NCBI GenBank assembly: GCA_036378175.1 | Contig: DASUWY010000004.1 | Span: forward strand, 1-53,030 | Direction: 5' to 3' | DNA from: Thermoleophilaceae bacterium | GTDB lineage: Bacteria; Actinomycetota; Thermoleophilia; Solirubrobacterales; Thermoleophilaceae | Length of the DNA: 53,030 bases | In this document: positions 39,206 through 46,945 of the stretch, piece after piece | How positions within the stretch are numbered: position 1 is the stretch's first letter | How the letters are laid out: each line of letters begins with the position of its first letter | The notes under the pieces: model-generated | Databases searched by the model: none | The model's input: the letters and a program-made list of their open reading frames with translations, nothing else | What the model was told of the DNA's origin: nothing | Program-made: the position numbers and the translations under genes

Positions 39206-40825
39206 GTGGACAACCCCGCAATCGCGGACCAGCTCGACGCGTTCGCCTCTCTGCTCGAGCTCGCGGACGCCAATCCCTACACCGCGCGGGCGTACCGGCG
39301 TGCCGCGGCCACGATCCGTGGAGTCGCCGTGCCGGTGGCCGACCTGGTGCGCTCCGGCCGCGTGCGGGAGCTGCGCGGCATCGGCCCGGGGATAGAAGCG
39401 CGGCTGCGCGAGCTCGTGGAGACCGGCCAGATCGCCGAGCTGGAGGAGCTCGAGCGAGAGCTGGCGCCGGACCTGATCGGGCTCGGCCGCTTCCTGGGAC
39501 TCGGCGCGAAGCGCTCGCTCGACCTCGCACGCGCGCTCGACGTTCGCACGGCCGATGAGCTGCGCGAAGCCGCGGCGGCGGGACGGCTTCGAAGCGTTCC
39601 CGGCATCGGCCCGAAGACCGAGGCGCGGCTGCTCGAGGCGCTCGACCGTGAACCCGACAAGCGCACCGCGCGCGGGCTCCTGATCAACCGCGCGTGGGAG
39701 CTTGTTGGCGGCATCGCCGCCGCGCTGGGCGGGGAGGTGGCGGGCGACCCGCGCCGCTGGCGCGACTCGTGCGAGCGCCTGGCCGTGGTGTGTGCGGCCG
39801 ATGATCCCGCTCCGCTGCTGGCACGCTTCATCGAGCTCCCGCAGATCGTGGCCCTCGTGGACCAGAGCGATGGTCGCGCGCTCGGCGTGACGGTGGACGG
39901 CGTGCCGGTCGAGCTGTGCGTGGCTTCGCCCGCCGCGTTCGGCTCCGCGCTGCTGCGCGCCACGGGTTCGTCCGAGTATGTAGCCGCCCTCGGGGACGTG
40001 CCGGACGCGCCGGACGAACACGGCGCATACCGGCTGCTCGGCATTCCGTGGTGCCCGCCGGAGCTGCGCGAGCAACCATTCGCGGGCACGCCTCCGCCGC
40101 TCCTGGAGCCGGGCGACATCCGCGGTGATCTGCACTGCCACTCCACCTGGTCCGACGGGCGGGCGAGCGTGGGGGAGATGGGCCGCGCCGCCCGCGAGCG
40201 CGGCTATGAGTACCTGGCGATCTGCGACCACACGCCTGCCGTGGGCGCGGTGCGCGGGCTCACTCCAGACGACGTGCGGCGCCAGGCGGAGGAGGTGGCA
40301 GCGGCGAACGAGGAGCTCGCGCCGTTCCGCGTGCTGCGCGGAATCGAATGCGACATCCTGCCGGACGGGCGGCTCGACCTTCCGGACGACGTGCTGGCCG
40401 AGCTCGACTGGGTGCAGGCGAGCGTGCACGGCGGTCAGCGCCGCCCGAGGACCGAGCTCACGAAGCGGGTGGAGGAGGCTCTCCGCAACCCGCACGTTCG
40501 CTGCCTCAGCCACCCGAAGGGCAGGCTGATCAACCACCGGCCGGAGAACGCCCTCGATCTCGAGCGCACCTTCGAGCTCGCTCTCGAGCAGGGCGTGGCG
40601 CTCGAGGTGAACGGCCTGCCGGATCGCCTCGACCTGTCCGGCGAGCACGTTCGCGACGCGCTGCGGGCGGGGGTGAAGATCGTCTGCTCGACCGACGCCC
40701 ACTCCACGCGCGGGCTCGGAAACATGAGTCTCTCGGTGGCCACGGCACGCCGCGGCTGGGCAACGGCTGAGGACGTTCTCAACACGCGGCCACTCGCCGA
40801 GATCCTCGAGTGGCGGCGGGGCTAG
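39206..40825 (+). CDS. polX: PolX-family protein with degenerate polymerase site and intact PHP domain
   Basis: The GTG at 39206 (VDNPAIADQLDAFASLLELA) matches where PolX proteins begin, giving 539 residues; ATG 39188 or 39140 would add a few residues. Two helix-hairpin-helix motifs are at 56-69 (LRGIGPGIEARLRE) and 131-142 (VPGIGPKTEARL). The polymerase palm should read GS-RR-x-DxD, but reads AGDPRRWRDSCERLAVV (179-195) with both Asp missing; the third Asp is Glu236. DNA synthesis is therefore unlikely. The C-terminal PHP domain keeps all its metal ligands: His310, His312, His342, Glu381, His408, His436, Asp497 and His499. It may be a DNA-binding 3' exonuclease or phosphatase for repair ends. 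Confidence 0.87.
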   Translation: MDNPAIADQLDAFASLLELADANPYTARAYRRAAATIRGVAVPVADLVRSGRVRELRGIGPGIEARLRELVETGQIAELEELERELAPDLIGLGRFLGLGAKRSLDLARALDVRTADELREAAAAGRLRSVPGIGPKTEARLLEALDREPDKRTARGLLINRAWELVGGIAAALGGEVAGDPRRWRDSCERLAVVCAADDPAPLLARFIELPQIVALVDQSDGRALGVTVDGVPVELCVASPAAFGSALLRATGSSEYVAALGDVPDAPDEHGAYRLLGIPWCPPELREQPFAGTPPPLLEPGDIRGDLHCHSTWSDGRASVGEMGRAARERGYEYLAICDHTPAVGAVRGLTPDDVRRQAEEVAAANEELAPFRVLRGIECDILPDGRLDLPDDVLAELDWVQASVHGGQRRPRTELTKRVEEALRNPHVRCLSHPKGRLINHRPENALDLERTFELALEQGVALEVNGLPDRLDLSGEHVRDALRAGVKIVCSTDAHSTRGLGNMSLSVATARRGWATAEDVLNTRPLAEILEWRRG

Positions 40826-41256
40826 TCCTCCTCCGGCTCGTCCTCCTCCGAGCTCTCGCGAATGTCCTCTGCCACCAGGTCCTTCAGCGGCTTGAGCTTC
40901 TTGAAGAAGCGCTCGGGCGGCACCGCCTTCTGAGGCTCGCTCTCGCCGAGCAGCCACGGAGCGGCATCCACGGCGGTGCGCCATGCGGCCTCGTCAGGGT
41001 CGGTATCGGCGCCCGGCTGCTCGTCGCCCTCGGGAGCGGGCTCGATCGAATCGAGATAGACGTTGTGGAAGTTGCCTCGCTGCGCCTCGTGGTAGGTGAT
41101 GTGCGCGCGCCGGCCTCGGTACTTCGCGGCATCCGCGCCGATCTGTGGCCGGAAGGTCGTGTACTCGTTTCCCTCCGAGTCGCGAACCACGTAGCGCGTG
41201 TTGCCTGAGCGCGAGGGCACCTCCTCGACTTCCTTGACGAGCACCGTGGCATCCAT
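40822..41256 (-). CDS. Conserved-looking small protein with acidic tail
   Basis: The 144-residue protein starts at ATG 41256. Residues 1-70 are beta-rich (ATVLVKEVEEVPSRSGNTRYVV, FRPQIGADAAKYRGRRAHITYH) and could be an OB-like fold. The middle is proline- and glutamate-rich, and the C-terminus ends in an acidic run (SSEEDEPEED). An acidic tail after a small beta domain recalls single-strand-binding proteins, but I recognise no family. Its TAG stop shares a CTAG with the convergent PolX-like gene, which may hint at a DNA-repair link. Function is unknown. Confidence 0.65.
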   Translation of the reverse strand: MDATVLVKEVEEVPSRSGNTRYVVRDSEGNEYTTFRPQIGADAAKYRGRRAHITYHEAQRGNFHNVYLDSIEPAPEGDEQPGADTDPDEAAWRTAVDAAPWLLGESEPQKAVPPERFFKKLKPLKDLVAEDIRESSEEDEPEED

Positions 41257-41328
41257 GCCTCCTGGATACCCGGAACTTCGGTCTCCTCTCAGCGGCTCCT
41301 TACGAGGCGCTTAAGCACAGCACCCACC

Positions 41329-43266
41329 ATGGCCTCAGCCGTGTTCAGGGTTGAGCGCCACGAACTCGGTCCGCGCCTCTATGTGCTCGGACGCAGGGTC
41401 CACGAGTGTCATGCAGGGATCGTCCTGGTCGGCCTTGCCGCCACGAGCCTGGTCCTGGGCTGGTCGCTGCCCGCAGCGCTCCCCCTGACGGTGCTGGCGA
41501 TCGGCAGCTGGTTCCTCTGGAAGGACTGGCACGACCTCTTCCCGAGCCTGCGCGACACCACCGCCTGGAGCACCGGCGTTCACCGCGCGCCCACTCCGCT
41601 GCGCACGCGCGCCCGCGCGCATGGGCTCGCCACGCTCGCCGGCATCGCCACCGTGGCGATGGGGCTTGTGAACCTCACCTCCGCGCTCACTCCCGGCGTG
41701 CATTCGCGGATGCACCTGCTGCTGCAGCTCGTGCCGCGCGAGGTGCCGGTTGCCGCGCACGCGCTCGCGCTGTCCGCCGGCATCTCGCTCACGATCCTCG
41801 GCGTATTCCTCATGCGCCGGCGCCGGGGCGCCTGGGCGCTCGCCGTGACCGTGCTCGCCGCGGCCGGGCTGGTGAACCTGTTCAAGGGCCTGGACGTGGA
41901 GGAGGCCCTCGCGAACTGGGCGCTGGCCGGTGTGCTCGTGTGGGGCAGAGGGGCATTTCACGTTCTTCACCGCAGCAGCGGCTGGCGCGAGCCTCTTCTG
42001 CGCAGCGCCGCGGTGGTGGCGGGCGTGGTTGGCACGTGCGCTGTCACCCTCGTGGCCGCGTCGCACTGGGGCTCGCCCGGGCTCACGGGCGGCCGAGCGC
42101 TGGCGGAGGTGAAGGCCTCGCTGAGCCTTTCTGGCTCGCCGATCCACTACCGCGATCCGTTTGACTGGGTGCCGGTGGGTCTCGACATGATGTGGATCGG
42201 CGGCGCGCTGGTGGTCGCCTGGCTGCTCTTCCGCCCGCTGGCGGCGCCCCGCGGCCTGCCGCCCGCCGAGCTGCGCCCTCTCGCGCGCGACCTCGTGCAG
42301 CGCCACGGCAGCGACACGCTCAGCTTCTTCAAGCTGCGCGCGGACAAGCACCACTTCTTCGACAGCTCGCGGCGCGCGTTCGCGGGCTACCGGATCGAGG
42401 CGGGCGTGCTGCTCGTTTCAGGCGACCCCATCGGTCCGGCGGATGCGTTGCCCGGCCTCGTGCGGGAGCTCTGCGGCTTCGCGGAGGCGCGCGGCCTTGC
42501 CGTGGGAGTGGTGGGAGCCAGCGAGGAGTTCGCGACTCTCGCCTCCGATGCAGGCCTCAGCTCGTTCTACATCGGCGATGAGGCGATCGTCGAGCTCGCC
42601 GCCTTCTCGCTGGAGGGCCGCCCGATCAGGAAGGTGCGGCAGGCCGTCACCCGCGCGCGGAAGGCCGGCTTCACGGCCACGCTGCAACGGATGGACGAGC
42701 TGTCCGAGGCGGAGCTCCGCGAGCTCGAGGAGCTGTCCAACCGCTGGCGTGGCGACGAGCCGGAACGCGGCTTCTCCATGGCGATCGACAGCCTTCGCGG
42801 CGACTACCTCGAAGGCAGCTCCGTGCTGGTCGCGCGAGACGCGGATGGCGCGGCGCGCGGCTTCCTCCATTTCGCCCCGTGCTATGGACGGCCCGCGGTG
42901 TCGCTCGGGCTGATGCGGCGCGACCGCGACAGCGTCAACGGCCTCATGGAGTACCTGGTGGTGAGCGCGATCGTGCTGCTGCGCGAGCGCGGAGTGGAGG
43001 AGATGTCCCTCAACTTCGCGGCGTTCGCCCGCCTGCTACGTGCGCCGAACGGGCGGCGCGAGCGGCTGCTCGGGAGGCTGGTGGCACTCGCCAATCCGTA
43101 CTTCCAGATCGAGAGCCTGTACCGCTTCAACGCGAAGTTCTCGCCGCGCTGGCAACCGCGCTACCTGCTGTACGAGCGCCGCCTCCTCGGGTTCACGCGC
43201 ACCGGCCTGGCGGCGATGTGGGCCGAGGGCCAGCTCCCGCGGCCGATCCCGCGGATCGCCCGCTGA
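41329..43266 (+). CDS. MprF-like phosphatidylglycerol lysyltransferase-domain membrane protein
   Basis: The 645-residue protein has an N-terminal membrane part (about residues 25-305) with several helices, such as GIVLVGLAATSLVLGWSLPAALPLTVLAIG. From about residue 315 a cytosolic DUF2156 domain follows, including LSFFKLRADKHHFF, GVLLVSGDPIG, KVRQAVTRARKAGF and NFAAFARLL. In MprF and LysX this domain transfers lysine or alanine from aminoacyl-tRNA to phosphatidylglycerol, lowering surface charge and giving resistance to cationic peptides. The membrane part is shorter than the 14-helix MprF flippase. The ATG start has no good Shine-Dalgarno. Confidence 0.85.
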   Translation: MASAVFRVERHELGPRLYVLGRRVHECHAGIVLVGLAATSLVLGWSLPAALPLTVLAIGSWFLWKDWHDLFPSLRDTTAWSTGVHRAPTPLRTRARAHGLATLAGIATVAMGLVNLTSALTPGVHSRMHLLLQLVPREVPVAAHALALSAGISLTILGVFLMRRRRGAWALAVTVLAAAGLVNLFKGLDVEEALANWALAGVLVWGRGAFHVLHRSSGWREPLLRSAAVVAGVVGTCAVTLVAASHWGSPGLTGGRALAEVKASLSLSGSPIHYRDPFDWVPVGLDMMWIGGALVVAWLLFRPLAAPRGLPPAELRPLARDLVQRHGSDTLSFFKLRADKHHFFDSSRRAFAGYRIEAGVLLVSGDPIGPADALPGLVRELCGFAEARGLAVGVVGASEEFATLASDAGLSSFYIGDEAIVELAAFSLEGRPIRKVRQAVTRARKAGFTATLQRMDELSEAELRELEELSNRWRGDEPERGFSMAIDSLRGDYLEGSSVLVARDADGAARGFLHFAPCYGRPAVSLGLMRRDRDSVNGLMEYLVVSAIVLLRERGVEEMSLNFAAFARLLRAPNGRRERLLGRLVALANPYFQIESLYRFNAKFSPRWQPRYLLYERRLLGFTRTGLAAMWAEGQLPRPIPRIAR

Positions 43267-43302
43267 TAGCGCGATCGCGCCCAGCCGTGGCAGGATCGGC
43301 GG

Positions 43303-44094
43303 ATGGAGCTGGCTTTCACCGACGCCGGTAACGGGACCCCGGTCGTGCTGCTGCATGGCCAGCCTGGCAACGCCGGTGACTGGGCTCCTGTGATCGCTCG
43401 GCTGGAGAAGAGGGTGCGGGCGATCGCGCCGGACCGCCCGGGATACGGCCGCACCGCCGGGAGAGCCGTGGGCTTTCGCGAGAACGCGAAAGCGGTGGCG
43501 GAGCTGCTCGACCGCCTCGGGATCGACTCCGCCGTGCTCGCGGGCCACAGCTGGGCCACCGCGGTGGCGCTTGCCGCGGCGGTGGATTTTCCAGAGCGCG
43601 TGCGGGCGCTCGTGCTGGCCGCTCCGGTGGCCCCGGGTGTCCCGCCGAGCCTCGCCGACCGGGCTCTGGCGCATCCGGTCTTCGGTCCCGCCGTGGCGCG
43701 GGTGGGGTTCCGGGCGAGCGGATGGGGGCTCGCGGCGGCTCCCGTTAGGAAGCTGGCGCGTGGCGCGGTGCCCCAGCTCGAGCTGAGCCAGATCGCCACG
43801 AGCGCCGAACAGTGGCGGCGGGACGGCGTCTGGAGGAGCTTCTACCTCGAGCAGCGCGCGCTGATCGAGGAGCTGGGGTCGCTCGAACCCTCACTCGACA
43901 CGATCCAGCAACGCGCGCTCATCCTTCACGGTCCGCGCGACTGGATCACTCCGCCCTCTCACGCCGCCCGGCTCGCCGAGGTGCTGCCGGAAGCGGAGCT
44001 CCTGACCGTCGAGCGCGCCGGCCACATGCTGCCGCAGCAGCGTCCCGACGCCGTTGCCGAAGCGATCCTCAGAGCGGCCGAAGCGCGCCGCTAA
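43303..44094 (+). CDS. Alpha/beta hydrolase
   Basis: The 263-residue hydrolase has an oxyanion region LLHGQPGNAGDW (16-27), nucleophile Ser83 in AGHSWAT, Asp213 (HGPRDWITP) and His241 (ERAGHMLPQQ), a complete triad. No signal peptide is visible. It resembles haloalkane dehalogenase/epoxide hydrolase/esterase-type enzymes, but a Ser nucleophile favours an esterase or lactonase. The substrate is unknown. It is spaced 36 bases from the lysyltransferase gene and 9 from the next gene. Confidence 0.85.
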   Translation: MELAFTDAGNGTPVVLLHGQPGNAGDWAPVIARLEKRVRAIAPDRPGYGRTAGRAVGFRENAKAVAELLDRLGIDSAVLAGHSWATAVALAAAVDFPERVRALVLAAPVAPGVPPSLADRALAHPVFGPAVARVGFRASGWGLAAAPVRKLARGAVPQLELSQIATSAEQWRRDGVWRSFYLEQRALIEELGSLEPSLDTIQQRALILHGPRDWITPPSHAARLAEVLPEAELLTVERAGHMLPQQRPDAVAEAILRAAEARR

Positions 44095-44103
44095 GCTCGC
44101 CCC

Positions 44104-44562
44104 ATGTCCTACGTAGCAGGCGAAGCCAGGCAGGAGATGCTCGACACGCTAGGGGACGCGATCGATGACCTGGCCGCCGCCCTGGCGGCGCTGGGCGGGG
44201 CCTACGAACAGCTCACCACCGTCCCCGCGGACCGGCTCGAGGAGCAGCTCTTCGGCCCTGTGCAGGCGGCGTACGGGCGCGCCAAGCGGACCCACAGCGG
44301 CTTCGCCCAGCGGCACGGGCTGCCCGGCCGGACCTTCAACCCGGCCCCTGAGGGCCTGCCGTCCACCGGCGTCAGAGGGTTCCTCGACAACGCCCTCGCC
44401 TCGGTGGCCGAGGCCGACACCGAGCTCTCCGAGCTGCAGGACTCGATGATGCCGGTGGAGGTGGGGGACGCCGAGCTCCGCGCGGGCCTGGCCGAGGTGC
44501 GCGAGCTGCTCGCCGACCTTCCCGCCCGCGCGCGCGAGTTCACTCGGACCCTCGGCCGCTAG
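44104..44562 (+). CDS. Hypothetical helical protein
   Basis: The 152-residue protein is predicted to be almost wholly helical, with long Ala/Leu/Glu-rich stretches (DAIDDLAAALAALGGAYEQL and DAELRAGLAEVRELLADLPARAREF). A more variable centre contains KRTHSGFAQRHGLPGRTFN. There is no signal peptide, membrane segment or Cys. I recognise no family. It follows the hydrolase closely and may be co-transcribed; its end overlaps the convergent YrhK-like gene by four bases. Confidence 0.65.
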   Translation: MSYVAGEARQEMLDTLGDAIDDLAAALAALGGAYEQLTTVPADRLEEQLFGPVQAAYGRAKRTHSGFAQRHGLPGRTFNPAPEGLPSTGVRGFLDNALASVAEADTELSELQDSMMPVEVGDAELRAGLAEVRELLADLPARAREFTRTLGR

Positions 44563-45221
44563 GCCGCCTCCTTCAGTTCGCGCTCGAGCGTGCGGAGCCG
44601 CCGCAGCCGGGGCGACTTCGTGGTGCGGCCGGTCCACAGCGTGGCGAGCGCGCAGCCGAGGAAGCAGGCCGCGCCGAGGGCCGTGTTCCAGTTCGCCGCC
44701 GCCAGGTCGAGCACGTTCCCCTTGGACGGGACCACGTATCCGGCGATCGCCGAGATCCCGAAGAACACGCATCCCAGCAGGTTCACCGCCGGCTCCCACC
44801 AGCCCCGACCCGTGCGGGCGGGGAGCGCGCCGCGGCGATCCGAGGCCGCGTACGCGATCGAGCCGGACACGAGAAAGAGGACCGAGCCGCGCGCGTCCGG
44901 ACGCCACACGAGCGCGTTGTAGCTCGGATTGGACACGGCCGTGTGCATCGCCTGGTAGGTGCTCACGTTGAAGAACAGGGTGCCGGCGGACTGCACGGTG
45001 GCCGTCCACCACGCCGCGCGTCCCGCACCGGGTGAATGGCGGTGCGGGAACGCCAGCCACGTCTGGATCGCGCCGCCGCTCGTGAAGAAGATCGAGCCGA
45101 CGAAGAACGTGATCCCGTCGGCTTCCGAGCCCACCAGCTGCTCATAGCCGGGAAACGGTCCGATCAGAAAGCACGCCGATCCCACGGCGAAGCACAGCGC
45201 CATCCACTTCTCGCGGGTCAT
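44559..45221 (-). CDS. YrhK-domain membrane protein
   Basis: The 220-residue protein has at least five hydrophobic segments: ALCFAVGSACFLIGPFPGY, GITFFVGSIFFTSGGAIQTW, SVLFLVSGSIAYAA, PAVNLLGCVFFGISAIAGYVV and ALGAACFLGCALATLW. The pattern of alternating FLIG/FFVGS turns matches the YrhK-like family, whose function is not known. The C-terminus is basic and cytoplasmic (SPRLRRLRTLERELKEAA). It is divergent from the MFS exporter; the roughly 90 bases between them presumably hold both promoters. Confidence 0.75.
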   Translation of the reverse strand: MTREKWMALCFAVGSACFLIGPFPGYEQLVGSEADGITFFVGSIFFTSGGAIQTWLAFPHRHSPGAGRAAWWTATVQSAGTLFFNVSTYQAMHTAVSNPSYNALVWRPDARGSVLFLVSGSIAYAASDRRGALPARTGRGWWEPAVNLLGCVFFGISAIAGYVVPSKGNVLDLAAANWNTALGAACFLGCALATLWTGRTTKSPRLRRLRTLERELKEAA

Positions 45222-45313
45222 GTCCGGTCCACATCGTCGAGAGCGCCAGGCGCCCGGACATCACCTGATCGGGATGAGGTGCGGTGGCGACGGGCTTCCG
45301 AACATTGGTGGGC

Positions 45314-46945
45314 ATGACCGCCACGCACGATCAGGGCTCGCCCCTGCCTCGCGACGCCGGGCTGGTACTTACGGCGCTGATCCTCGTCGCGGCGGTGGCG
45401 AACCTCAATCTCTCGGTCGCGAACGTGGCGCTGCCGTCGATCGGCAAGCACTTCGACTCAAGCCAGACGATGCTCGACCTGATCGCGGTGGGCTACTCGC
45501 TCGGCCTCGCCTGCTCGGTGCTGTGGCTGGGCGCGCTCGGCGACCGCTACGGGCGCAAGCTGATGCTCGTCTGGGGCACGGTTCTCGCGGTGCCGATGTC
45601 GCTGCTCGCGGCATTCGCGCCGTCCGACGTGGTGCTCGTGATCGCGCGGCTCGGCGGCGGCCTCTGTGCCGGCATGGCGTACCCCACCACGCTTGCGCTG
45701 ATCACGGCGCTGTGGGCGCCCGGAGCCGGACGCACGAAGTCGATCGCGCTGTGGTCCGGCGTGGGCGGCGCGATCGCGGCGCTCGGGCCACTCTTCTCCG
45801 GCCTGCTGCTCGAGCATCACTCCTGGGGCTCCGTCTTCCTGCTCACGCTGCCGCTGGCCGTTGTGGCCATCTACATGGCCATCCGCTACGTGCCCGCCCA
45901 TGTGAACGAGGGAACCGAGCCGGTGGACAACGCCGGTGGCATCCTCTCGCTGGTGCTCGTGGGCGCCCTGATCCTGGCGATCAACTTCGCGCCGGTGCCG
46001 AACGCCACCACGCTCACCCTCGTGCTCGCCGGGGTCGCCGTGCTCGCGCTCGCGCTCTTCTACCTGCGCCAGCGCCGGGCGAAGAACCCGCTCTACGACC
46101 TGGAGGTGGCCGCGCGGCCCACGTTCTGGGTGGCCGCATGCGCGGGGATCATCGTGTTCGGCTCGCTCATGGGAGCGATGTTCGTGGGACAGCAGTTCCT
46201 GCAGAACGTGCTCAACTACTCGACACTCGACGCCGGGCTGGCGATCCTTCCCGCGGCGTTCTGCATGGTGCTGGTGGCTCCGCGGTCCGCCAAGATCGTC
46301 GACGCGCGCGGCGCGCGCTTCACGCTGCTGTGCGGGTACGTGTTCGTGCTGCTCGGCTTCCTGGCGATGCTCCTCCTGTGGAAGGAGGGCATCTCGTACT
46401 GGAAGGTCGGGCTCGCGTACGCGCTCGTGGGAATCGGCGTCGGACTCGCGGGCACGCCGGCGTCCCATTCGCTCACCGGCTCGGTTCCGGTGAAGCGGGT
46501 GGGCATGGCGTCCGGCACGGCCGACCTCCAGCGCGACCTGGGCGGCGCCGTGATGCAGTCGATCTTCGGCGCGCTGCTCACGGCCGGCTACGCGGCGTCG
46601 GCCGGAGCGCAGATAGTGGCGTCCGGCAAGAACGTGAGCAGCAGCGTGCAGGCCGAGCTCACGAAGTCGTTCTCGAGTGCCGCCGACACCGCGCAGCGCT
46701 ACTCGGGGTCGGTCCAGCAGAACATCATCGCGGGGGCGAAGACGGCGTTTCTGCAGGGCGACCAGTGGGCCTACCTGGCGGGCATCATCGCCGTGCTGCT
46801 CGGGGCGGTGCTCGTGTTTTTCATGTTCCCGCGCAACGCCCGCGAGAAGGAGCTGCTGGCCGAGTACCAGCGCGAGGACACGCAGCCCGGCGCTGCCCCG
46901 GCCGTGCCGGCTGGTCAGCCGCCGAGCTCCACCGCCATCTCGTAG
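45314..46945 (+). CDS. MFS transporter, DHA2 (14-helix drug:H+ antiporter) type
   Basis: The 543-residue protein has about 14 membrane segments and the MFS motif A region LGALGDRYGRKLML after helix 2. ATG 45314 with GGTGGG just upstream is preferred; GTG 45284 would add ten residues. A soluble loop near residues 440-480 (SGKNVSSSVQAELTKSFSSA) precedes the last helix, as in EmrB/QacA-type proteins. It probably exports drugs or toxic organics using the proton gradient. No adjacent TetR or MarR regulator is present. Its end overlaps the convergent acylase gene by 31 bases. Confidence 0.88.
   Translation: MTATHDQGSPLPRDAGLVLTALILVAAVANLNLSVANVALPSIGKHFDSSQTMLDLIAVGYSLGLACSVLWLGALGDRYGRKLMLVWGTVLAVPMSLLAAFAPSDVVLVIARLGGGLCAGMAYPTTLALITALWAPGAGRTKSIALWSGVGGAIAALGPLFSGLLLEHHSWGSVFLLTLPLAVVAIYMAIRYVPAHVNEGTEPVDNAGGILSLVLVGALILAINFAPVPNATTLTLVLAGVAVLALALFYLRQRRAKNPLYDLEVAARPTFWVAACAGIIVFGSLMGAMFVGQQFLQNVLNYSTLDAGLAILPAAFCMVLVAPRSAKIVDARGARFTLLCGYVFVLLGFLAMLLLWKEGISYWKVGLAYALVGIGVGLAGTPASHSLTGSVPVKRVGMASGTADLQRDLGGAVMQSIFGALLTAGYAASAGAQIVASGKNVSSSVQAELTKSFSSAADTAQRYSGSVQQNIIAGAKTAFLQGDQWAYLAGIIAVLLGAVLVFFMFPRNAREKELLAEYQREDTQPGAAPAVPAGQPPSSTAIS

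Noticed and set aside
40822-40825. CTAG shared by two convergent stops (also at 12825-12828)
   Set aside because: This gives a neat 4-base convergent overlap in both places, but CTAG palindromes do this by chance and no function is implied.
38441-40984. Minus-strand open frame of 847 codons
   Set aside because: It overlaps the amidotransferase and PolX genes in other frames and has a low-complexity Arg/Ala/Gly composition with no domain.
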